Assembly: GCA_007116765.1 (NCBI GenBank)
Contig: SKHV01000213.1
Location: forward strand, 1-9,390
Source of the DNA: Prolixibacteraceae bacterium
GTDB taxonomy: Bacteria; Bacteroidota; Bacteroidia; Bacteroidales; Prolixibacteraceae
DNA: 9,390 nt
Direction of reading: 5' to 3'
Positions 1-4,720 of the stretch are shown here, in pieces (within the stretch, counting starts at the first letter, position 1; the number at the start of each line of letters is the position of its first letter). Under the pieces are notes generated by a model that was not told where the DNA came from, made no database searches, and was given only the letters and a program-made list of their open reading frames with translations. Position numbers and translations under genes: made by a program.

Positions 1-11
1 GAAGTTCAGCG

Positions 12-55
12 TAGCTAATGACACTAATATACTGAGCGTGTTAGCTATATTTTTT
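12..55 (+). terminator. Putative intrinsic terminator of an upstream gene outside the window
   Basis: TAGCTAA (12-18) pairs with TTAGCTA (41-47). After a 3-base bulge, CAC (22-24) pairs with GTG (38-40), and a run of T follows at 50-55. This looks like a rho-independent terminator for a + strand gene lying left of the window, but the stem is AT-rich and the loop is 13 bases, so it is only moderately convincing. The segment also loosely resembles the 3' end of 23S rRNA (AGCTAA then ACTAAT); that reading is not supported by a following 5S gene. Confidence 0.4.
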
Positions 56-84
56 ACTCCAACACAAGCGAAGTTGTCTGCTAC

Positions 85-169
85 TGACTAATGACCATTG
101 ACTATTGACTTATTGACTATTGACTTACTGACTAATGACCACTGACTTATTGACTGACTAATTGACTTC
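85..169. repeat. Heptanucleotide tandem array, TGACTAT family, 12 degenerate units
   Basis: Twelve units beginning TGAC follow one another with a spacing of mostly 7, sometimes 8, bases: TGACTAA, TGACCAT, TGACTAT, TGACTTAT and variants, with one truncated 4-base unit at 151-154. A higher-order pattern is visible: TGACTAA then TGACCAT/C occurs at 85 and again at 129. It is non-coding and lies upstream of the gap promoter region. The same unit family recurs inverted at 1404-1438 and direct at 1986-2013. The rest of 56-84 and 170-227 shows nothing I can assign. Confidence 0.9.
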
Positions 170-227
170 TCTTTTGTTACCTTAATCTTACATATGCATA
201 TAAAAATGAAAGTTTTGAGCAAAAAAC

Positions 228-258
228 TTGATGTTTTTGTTCTAATGTGTTTATTTTG
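228..258 (+). promoter_or_regulatory. Candidate gap promoter (Bacteroidota type)
   Basis: TTG at 228-230 is followed after 20 bases by TTATTTTG (251-258), one base off the Bacteroidota -7 consensus TAnnTTTG. Transcription would start near 263-266 and give a 5' leader of about 65 bases. The match is imperfect on both elements, so this is tentative. Confidence 0.35.
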
Positions 259-330
259 TACCGCCTTATGATTAGGCAGTTCACATACACGTTATTTATT
301 TAACAGCTAATAATAAAAAAGAATTCTATT

Positions 331-1344
331 ATGTCAAAAATTAAAATTGGTATCAACGGTTTTGGCCGTATTGGTCGCCTGGTATTCCGTGCCGCACAAA
401 ATTTCGATAACGTACAAGTTGTAGGTATTAACGACCTTATCGATGTAGAATACATGGCTTACATGCTTAAATATGACTCTACTCACGGACGTTTCGACGG
501 TACAGTTGAAATCAAAGACGGTAAACTTGTAGTTAACGGTAACGCAATACGCGTAACAGCCGAAAGAAACCCTGCCGATTTGAAATGGAATGAAGTAGGT
601 GCTGAATACGTGGTTGAATCAACCGGTTTATTCTTATCGAAAGATACAGCCAAAGGTCATATCGATGCCGGTGCGAAAAAAGTAATCATGTCGGCTCCGT
701 CGAAAGACGATACCCCCATGTTTGTTTGCGGTGTAAACCTCGACAAATACACTAAAGACATGGATTTTGTTTCAAACGCTTCATGTACTACCAACTGCTT
801 AGCTCCTGTAGCTAAAGTATTGAACGACAAGTTCGGTATTCTTGAAGGTTTGATGACTACAGTACACGCTACTACTGCTACTCAAAAAACAGTTGACGGT
901 CCTTCGATGAAAGACTGGAGAGGCGGACGCGGTGCCGGACAAAACATTATCCCTTCATCAACTGGTGCAGCTAAAGCTGTAGGTAAAGTAATTCCTGAAT
1001 TAAACGGAAAACTTACCGGAATGGCTTTCCGTGTTCCTACTCCTAACGTTTCGGTTGTTGATTTAACTTGCCGTTTGGAAAAAGGTGCATCGTACGCTGA
1101 CATTTGCAAAGCGATGAAAGAAGCTTCAGAAGGTGAATTGAAAGGTGTACTTGGATACACTGAAGATGCTGTTGTATCTAACGACTTTGTTGGCGAAACT
1201 CAAACTTCGGTTTTCGACGCCGATGCAGGTATCTCGCTGAACGACAACTTCGTAAAAGTTGTTAGCTGGTACGACAACGAAATGGGCTACTCTACTAAAG
1301 TGGTTGAATTGGTTCAACACATGTTCAACGTAGATAACGCTTAA
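331..1344 (+). CDS. gap: Type I glyceraldehyde-3-phosphate dehydrogenase
   Basis: This cytoplasmic glycolytic enzyme converts glyceraldehyde 3-phosphate, NAD+ and phosphate to 1,3-bisphosphoglycerate and also works in gluconeogenesis. The 337-aa length is normal for the family. The Rossmann N-terminus has the INGFGRIGR motif (residues 8-16). Asp35 in the IND segment is the residue that favours NAD over NADP. The active-site segment SNASCTTNC (148-156) places the nucleophile at Cys152, and the catalytic base is His179 in TTVHATT. The C-terminal SWYDNEMGYS (312-321) is the conserved NAD-binding stretch. The start ATG follows an A-rich leader without a Shine-Dalgarno sequence, as is usual in this phylum, and the gene ends in tandem TAA codons. 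It is monocistronic, with its own terminator directly downstream and repeat-rich non-coding DNA on both sides. Nothing is missing or unusual in the protein. Confidence 0.98.
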   Translation: MSKIKIGINGFGRIGRLVFRAAQNFDNVQVVGINDLIDVEYMAYMLKYDSTHGRFDGTVEIKDGKLVVNGNAIRVTAERNPADLKWNEVGAEYVVESTGLFLSKDTAKGHIDAGAKKVIMSAPSKDDTPMFVCGVNLDKYTKDMDFVSNASCTTNCLAPVAKVLNDKFGILEGLMTTVHATTATQKTVDGPSMKDWRGGRGAGQNIIPSSTGAAKAVGKVIPELNGKLTGMAFRVPTPNVSVVDLTCRLEKGASYADICKAMKEASEGELKGVLGYTEDAVVSNDFVGETQTSVFDADAGISLNDNFVKVVSWYDNEMGYSTKVVELVQHMFNVDNA

Positions 1345-1372
1345 TAAACTTAAGCTTATACAATATAATATG

Positions 1373-1402
1373 AAAGGGATGCCGTGAGGTGTCCCTTTTT
1401 TT
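1373..1402 (+). terminator. Intrinsic terminator of gap
   Basis: AAAGGGA (1373-1379) pairs with TCCCTTT (1392-1398). The stem extends through a T-G wobble and GCC (1381-1383)/GGT (1388-1390) to a GTGA tetraloop of the GNRA type. A T run to 1402 follows. It lies 28 bases after the gap stop codon. Confidence 0.9.
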
Positions 1403-1403
1403 A

Positions 1404-1438
1404 TAGTCAGTAGTCAGTAGTCATTGGTCATTGGTCAT
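1404..1438. repeat. Heptanucleotide array, TGACTAT family in inverse orientation
   Basis: Five GTCA cores at 1406, 1413, 1420, 1427 and 1434 have an exact 7-base period (units of the type GTCAGTA, GTCATTG). On the complementary strand these are TGAC units of the same family as the array at 85-169, so gap is flanked by the family in inverted orientation. The array begins immediately after the T run of the gap terminator. Confidence 0.85.
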
Positions 1439-1470
1439 AAAGTTATTAAGCCGGTGGCTGATGGCAATCA

Positions 1471-1526
1471 AGATACTAGATACTAGACACCAGACACCAG
1501 ACACAAGACACAAGATACAAGACATT
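1471..1526. repeat. Heptanucleotide array, AGACACC family, 8 units
   Basis: Eight consecutive units with a perfect 7-base period and no indels: AGATACT twice, AGACACC twice, AGACACA twice, then AGATACA and AGACATT. Variants come in adjacent identical pairs, which suggests growth by stepwise duplication of neighbouring units. The unit sequence is unrelated to the TGACTAT family, yet the period is the same. Confidence 0.9.
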
Positions 1527-1659
1527 ATTTCAGAAGGGAATAAATTGGAATTGTTCCTATAAAAAACGTTTTGCTTGAATAATAATCATTGTTGTTCGGT
1601 TAAAATTTGAAATCTCCAATCTTTCAAAATGAGTTTGGGATAAAGCTTTGATTATAAAT

Positions 1660-1751
1660 GCGGGCTAAAGCCCTGAACTTTGATTGCTCGTGTGTAACCC
1701 CAGGCTTAAGCCTGGGGTTATGAAAGCCAATAGGAACGCGGGCTTTAGCCC
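1660..1751. repeat. REP-like palindromic element
   Basis: A 26-bp perfect palindrome occupies 1695-1720 (arms TAACCCCAGGCTT and its complement, no spacer). It is flanked by GCGGGCTAAAGCCC (1660-1673) and GCGGGCTTTAGCCC (1738-1751). The inner 12 bases of these two are exact reverse complements of each other, and each is itself nearly palindromic. The element is far more GC-rich than its surroundings. Its architecture resembles REP/BIME elements mobilised by RAYT transposases (TnpA_REP); no transposase is present here, so any mobility would be in trans. That classification is inference from shape. Confidence 0.75.
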
Positions 1752-1942
1752 AATGCAATCGACATTTACCGGACAACAGTGAATAATAATAATAAATATA
1801 TACATTTCCATCTAAATAATTATTTCTCGCTGATTATGCTGTATTGTGCGGATAAAAACATTCCGGAGTGGAATGTAATCTGCGTTATTTGAGTCATCTG
1901 CGTGAAGCATTTTGTAGATTGAAAACAGCTAACGCACGGAAC
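1752..1942. other. Intergenic DNA with minor hairpin, no gene seen
   Basis: I see no ORF or RNA gene here. ACATTCC (1858-1864) and GGAATGT (1870-1876) form a 7-bp hairpin with a 5-base loop. ATCTGCGT occurs twice, at 1878-1885 and 1896-1903. Neither can be assigned a role. The preceding spacer 1527-1659 likewise holds nothing recognisable. Confidence 0.5.
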
Positions 1943-1977
1943 AGCCTAAAGCCTGAAGCTTAAAGCCTACAGCTGTA
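1943..1977. repeat. Heptanucleotide array, AGCCTAA family, 5 units
   Basis: Five units in strict 7-base register: AGCCTAA, AGCCTGA, AGCTTAA, AGCCTAC, AGCTGTA. This is a third unit family with the same period. It lies 8 bases before the next TGAC-type array, so two different families are nearly contiguous. Confidence 0.75.
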
Positions 1978-1985
1978 ATGCCCAA

Positions 1986-2013
1986 TGACTATTGACAATT
2001 GACAATTGACTAT
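1986..2013. repeat. Heptanucleotide array, TGACTAT family, 4 units
   Basis: TGACTAT, TGACAAT, TGACAAT, TGACTAT in perfect 7-base register, in the same orientation as the array at 85-169. A possible decayed fifth unit (TAACAAC) follows. Confidence 0.85.
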
Positions 2014-2070
2014 TAACAACCCACACTATTCGAATGCAATTCTCTAATATTCTATAAATCCAATTTTCTA

Positions 2071-2090
2071 AAAAGATTCGTAAATCTTTT
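2071..2090. other. Perfect AT-rich hairpin in gene-free DNA
   Basis: AAAAGATT (2071-2078) and AATCTTTT (2083-2090) form an 8-bp stem around a CGTA loop, followed by a short T-rich stretch. The A-tract/T-tract symmetry could act as a weak terminator on either strand, but no gene ends here. Its role is unknown. Confidence 0.4.
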
Positions 2091-2148
2091 CTTTTCAAAG
2101 TCTTATGTTCTTGCCTGAATTGATGCCCGTAAATTTCTTCAAAAAATG

Positions 2149-2179
2149 TTTGGTATAACTGATTCTATTTATACTTTTG
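2149..2179 (+). promoter_or_regulatory. Bacteroidota-type promoter for the 58-aa gene
   Basis: TTTG (2149-2152), a 19-base spacer, then TACTTTTG (2172-2179) matches both the -33 element and the full TAnnTTTG -7 consensus exactly. The predicted start is near 2184-2187, leaving a 5' leader of about 90 bases. Confidence 0.8.
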
Positions 2180-2194
2180 GAATGAGCAAAACGA

Positions 2195-2247
2195 AATATT
2201 CGTTATTTTATATGTTTTAATTCATTGAAATACAGTACGTTTCAATG
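2195..2247 (+). promoter_or_regulatory. Hairpins in the 5' leader of the 58-aa gene
   Basis: Two perfect stems lie between promoter and start codon. AACGAA/TTCGTT (about 2199-2213) has a 3-base loop. CATTGAAA (2223-2230)/TTTCAATG (2240-2247) has a 9-base loop. About 30 unstructured A/T-rich bases separate the second stem from the ATG. They could affect mRNA stability or translation, but this is inference from pairing alone. Confidence 0.45.
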
Positions 2248-2276
2248 GTATGTTTTTAACTTAAAATTGCAATCCT

Positions 2277-2453
2277 ATGGAAAAAGTACTCAATGATCAC
2301 ATGTTGGAAGCGGATGTTTTAGAGAACCCGGTTCAGCAAAAACAATTTCCTGTATCAACAATAGAACAAATTCAGGAGAAAGAGAGTGAGATTGACTATG
2401 GAAATTTACTTGACTATCTGGAAACATTTGGAGACATGGAAGATATTAAATAA
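2277..2453 (+). CDS. Small acidic protein of unknown function, 58 aa
   Basis: I do not recognise this protein. It starts MEKVLNDHML and ends FGDMEDIK. It holds 15 Asp/Glu against 4 Lys and no Arg, giving a net charge near -11, and it has no cysteine, signal peptide or membrane segment. The middle (about residues 28-37) is Gln/Glu-rich. The C-terminal third (about 38-57) alternates Leu/Tyr/Phe/Ile with acidic residues and could form an amphipathic helix. Reality as a gene is supported by context: an exact Bacteroidota promoter 98 bases upstream, an uninterrupted ORF with ordinary codons, and a strong terminator starting 3 bases after the stop. It appears monocistronic, with a transcript of about 295 bases. 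The transcript could alternatively be a non-coding RNA with a chance ORF, but the tight stop-to-terminator spacing favours translation. No function is inferred. Confidence 0.75.
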   Translation: MEKVLNDHMLEADVLENPVQQKQFPVSTIEQIQEKESEIDYGNLLDYLETFGDMEDIK

Positions 2454-2455
2454 GG

Positions 2456-2481
2456 AAGAGGCTGAAAAGCCTCTTTTTTTT
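2456..2481 (+). terminator. Intrinsic terminator of the 58-aa gene
   Basis: AAGAGGCT (2456-2463) pairs perfectly with AGCCTCTT (2468-2475) across a GAAA (GNRA) tetraloop, followed by T at 2476-2481. It begins 3 bases after the TAA and separates this unit from miaA. Confidence 0.93.
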
Positions 2482-2496
2482 GCTCAAAATATTTAA

Positions 2497-2533
2497 TCCG
2501 GAAATCCGAACCCCGATACCTGTCGGGGCCGGA
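2497..2533. repeat. GC-rich inverted repeat upstream of miaA promoter
   Basis: CCCCGA (2511-2516) and TCGGGG (2523-2528) form a perfect 6-bp stem with a 6-base loop. An outer TCCGG (2497-2501)/CCGGA (2529-2533) can stack below it. It lies between the preceding terminator and the miaA -7 element and covers the region where a -33 box would be expected. It may be a dispersed palindrome or a protein-binding site; the sequence does not decide. Confidence 0.55.
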
Positions 2534-2550
2534 AATTCAATAAACAATCG

Positions 2551-2558
2551 TATTTTTG
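2551..2558 (+). promoter_or_regulatory. miaA promoter -7 element
   Basis: TATTTTTG is an exact TAnnTTTG match. No TTTG or TTG lies at the expected -33 distance, where the sequence is GC-rich inverted repeat instead. Transcription would start only about 8 bases before the ATG at 2573, giving a very short leader. The position also argues against translation from further upstream. Confidence 0.6.
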
Positions 2559-2572
2559 CACAAAACCAATTT

Positions 2573-3484
2573 ATGCAGAATACTTTAATTGTAATTACAG
2601 GTCCCACCGGAATTGGCAAAACAAAAGTTGCAATTGAGCTTGCCAAACATTTCAACAGCGAAATTATATCGGCCGATTCGCGCCAAATATTCAGGGAACT
2701 GTCCATCGGAACAGCTGTACCCGATTCTCAGGAACTTCATACTGTTAAGCACCACTTTGTTCATTCACATTCAATTCATAAATATTACAATGCCAGCAAG
2801 TTTGAAATAGAAGTTTTGAGTACACTCGAACAGCTTTTCGAAAAACACAAAATTGCAATTATGGCCGGAGGGTCGATGCTTTATATCGACGCGGTATGTA
2901 ATGGCATTGACGAGCTTCCGCTTATCGATCCGGAAATCAGGCAGCAAGTAATTTCACGCTACGAAAAAGACGGACTGGAAAATTTACGCCTGGAATTAAA
3001 AAAGATCGATCCCGAGTACTATGCCCTTGTCGATTTGAAAAACCACAAAAGAATATTACATGCCCTCGAAGTTTTTTACATGACGGGCAAAAAATATTCA
3101 TCGTTCAGAACTCAAACAAAAAAGAAACGTGATTTCAAAATTATTAAAATAGGATTGAACACCGATCGCGAAATACTTCATCGACGAATTAACCAACGAG
3201 TGGATAAAATGATTGTGCAAGGTTTGCTTGACGAAGCCAAATCGGTTTATCAATATAAACACCTCAACACCCTCAACACGGTAGGCTATCGTGAACTGTT
3301 TTCACACTTCGATGGGGAAATTTCACTCGACGAAGCCATTGAATTGATAAAACGAAACAGCCGGCGCTACGCCCGGAAGCAACTTACCTGGTATAGAAAA
3401 GACAAAGACGTAAATTGGTTTGAACCACAAGAAACAAATAAAATTATTGATTTTTTAAAAAAACATTTACGGTTCGAAAAGTAA
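2573..3484 (+). CDS. miaA: tRNA dimethylallyltransferase (tRNA A37 isopentenyltransferase)
   Basis: MiaA transfers a dimethylallyl group from DMAPP to N6 of adenosine 37 in tRNAs that read codons starting with U, which stabilises decoding. The 303-aa protein has the P-loop GPTGIGKT (residues 10-17), the DSRQIF segment with the likely catalytic Asp35, GTAVP (46-50) and HHF (60-62). GGSMLYIDAV (99-108) corresponds to the family GGTGLY motif with Thr replaced by Ser. Also present are the NHKRILHALEVF helix (157-168) and the C-terminal signature through TVGYREL, RNSRRYARKQLTWYRK and W282. I chose ATG 2573, because an in-frame TTG at 2480 would begin in the preceding terminator and include the promoter. 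Translation of 2480-2572 gives no family-like sequence. The glycosyltransferase gene starts 57 bases downstream with no terminator between, so co-transcription is likely. Confidence 0.95.
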   Translation: MQNTLIVITGPTGIGKTKVAIELAKHFNSEIISADSRQIFRELSIGTAVPDSQELHTVKHHFVHSHSIHKYYNASKFEIEVLSTLEQLFEKHKIAIMAGGSMLYIDAVCNGIDELPLIDPEIRQQVISRYEKDGLENLRLELKKIDPEYYALVDLKNHKRILHALEVFYMTGKKYSSFRTQTKKKRDFKIIKIGLNTDREILHRRINQRVDKMIVQGLLDEAKSVYQYKHLNTLNTVGYRELFSHFDGEISLDEAIELIKRNSRRYARKQLTWYRKDKDVNWFEPQETNKIIDFLKKHLRFEK

Positions 3485-3541
3485 AATATATTTTAGCCAA
3501 AAACTGAAAAGATTTTACTTAAATACCGAAAAGATAAACAC

Positions 3542-4672
3542 ATGAAGATATTTATCATAGGTCCTGCGCATCCCTACCGTGGCGGAATTGCCGCACTAAA
3601 CGAAAGACTAGCCTCACAACTCATTGACGAGGGGCACGAAGTGGAGAACATAAGTTTTAAACTCCAGTACCCGGGTTTTCTGTTTCCCGGTAAAACTCAA
3701 TTTACTGATTCGCCACAGCCCGAAAAACTGAAAGTACGCGAACTCATTCACTCAATGAACCCGTTTAACTGGATCAGTACCGGAATAAAACTTCGTAAAG
3801 AAAAGCCCGATTTGGTAATTGTTCGGTTTTGGCTTCCATTTATGGGTCCATCAACAGGTACAATTTGTCGAATCATAAAAGGAAACAAAAAAAGCAAAAT
3901 AATTTCAATTGTGGATAACATACTGCCACACGAAAACCGAGTAGGCGACAAGCTATTTACACACTATTTTTCACGCTCAGTGCATGGCTTCTTAGCCATG
4001 TCGAACAGTGTATTTCGCGATCTCGACCAATTTATAAATAAGAAGCCCAAAATATTTTCGCCGCATCCTGTTTACGACCACTACGGCGAACTTATTGATA
4101 AAGAAAGAGCTAAAAAGGCACTTAACCTCGACACCAAATATAACTATCTTCTATTTTTCGGATTTATCCGCGACTATAAAGGGCTCGACCTGCTTTTCGA
4201 AGCAATGGCACATCCAAACTTCAACAATAAAAACGTAAAGGTACTGGTTGCCGGCGAATATTATTCGAACGAGAAAAAGTACCTTGATATGATTGAGCGT
4301 TTGGGCATTGCCGAAAAAGTAGTATTGCGTACTGATTATATACCCGAAGATAAAGTAAATCTTTACTTTTGTGCTTGCGATATGGTCACACAGCCTTACA
4401 AATCGGCTACACAAAGCGGAGTCACTCAAATTGGCTATCACTTTGAAAAACCCATGCTGGTAAGCAATGTAGGCGGTCTGCCCGAAATAATTGAACACAA
4501 CAAGTGCGGCTATGTGGTTGAACCTGTACCGAGTGCTATAGCTAATGCATTGAACGACTTCTACAAACAAGCACGCGAAGCCGAAATGATAAAAGGCGTA
4601 AAAGAAGCGAAAGCAAAATTTGCATGGAATATTTTAACCCGCTCAATATTTAAGTTGTACAGTCTTTGTTAA
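3542..4672 (+). CDS. GT4-like glycosyltransferase (GT-B fold)
   Basis: This 376-aa protein is predicted to transfer a sugar from a nucleotide donor in cell-surface polysaccharide or glycan synthesis; donor and acceptor cannot be read from sequence. The N-terminal acceptor domain opens with a strand and glycine-rich loop, IIGPAHPYRGGIAALNERLA (5-24). The donor domain includes LLFFGFIRDYKGLDLLFEAM (203-222), QPYKSATQSGVTQIGYHF (284-301) and NVGGLPEII (309-317), the usual nucleotide-sugar-binding region. The classical E-x7-E motif is not present; SATQSGVTQIGY occupies that place, a variant I believe is common in one Bacteroidota GT4 group. There is no signal peptide or clear membrane span, so it is probably cytosolic or peripheral at the membrane. 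No polysaccharide cluster surrounds it. It sits between miaA and RSH and probably shares the miaA transcript, since its own upstream spacer has only a weak TATATTTT at 3487-3494. Confidence 0.88.
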   Translation: MKIFIIGPAHPYRGGIAALNERLASQLIDEGHEVENISFKLQYPGFLFPGKTQFTDSPQPEKLKVRELIHSMNPFNWISTGIKLRKEKPDLVIVRFWLPFMGPSTGTICRIIKGNKKSKIISIVDNILPHENRVGDKLFTHYFSRSVHGFLAMSNSVFRDLDQFINKKPKIFSPHPVYDHYGELIDKERAKKALNLDTKYNYLLFFGFIRDYKGLDLLFEAMAHPNFNNKNVKVLVAGEYYSNEKKYLDMIERLGIAEKVVLRTDYIPEDKVNLYFCACDMVTQPYKSATQSGVTQIGYHFEKPMLVSNVGGLPEIIEHNKCGYVVEPVPSAIANALNDFYKQAREAEMIKGVKEAKAKFAWNILTRSIFKLYSLC

Positions 4673-4695
4673 TCGTTCATTTTAAATTAATATTG
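4665..4695 (+). promoter_or_regulatory. Candidate RSH promoter overlapping the glycosyltransferase stop
   Basis: TTTG (4665-4668), 19 bases, then TAATATTG (4688-4695), one mismatch from TAnnTTTG. It would give a leader of about 20 bases before the RSH ATG at 4721. The -33 element overlaps the last codons of the upstream gene. TTGTACA (4655-4661) and TTGTACAA (4693-4700) bracket it. Confidence 0.5.
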
Positions 4696-4720
4696 TACAA
4701 CACTTAAGCATTACACATTA

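Noticed and set aside
1..50. 3' end of a 23S rRNA gene
   Set aside because: Only two short conserved-like words match, their spacing is one base short, the base before ACTAAT is C where U is expected, and no 5S rRNA follows in the next 280 bases. Kept only as a question in the findings.
85..169. CRISPR array
   Set aside because: Units are 7-8 bases with no spacers, and there are no cas genes in the window.
882..1320. Antisense ORFs within gap (and similar ones within the glycosyltransferase, RSH, fur and purA)
   Set aside because: They lie opposite strongly supported genes, have no promoter signals or family-like sequence, and are explained as shadows of coding frames.
1660..1751. Insertion sequence remnant
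   Set aside because: No transposase reading frame, no terminal inverted repeats with target duplication. The palindromic architecture fits a REP-like element better.
2480..2572. 31-residue N-terminal extension of MiaA from a TTG start
   Set aside because: It would begin in the U run of the previous gene's terminator and run through an inverted repeat and the -7 promoter element. MiaA family proteins start at the P-loop strand as from 2573.
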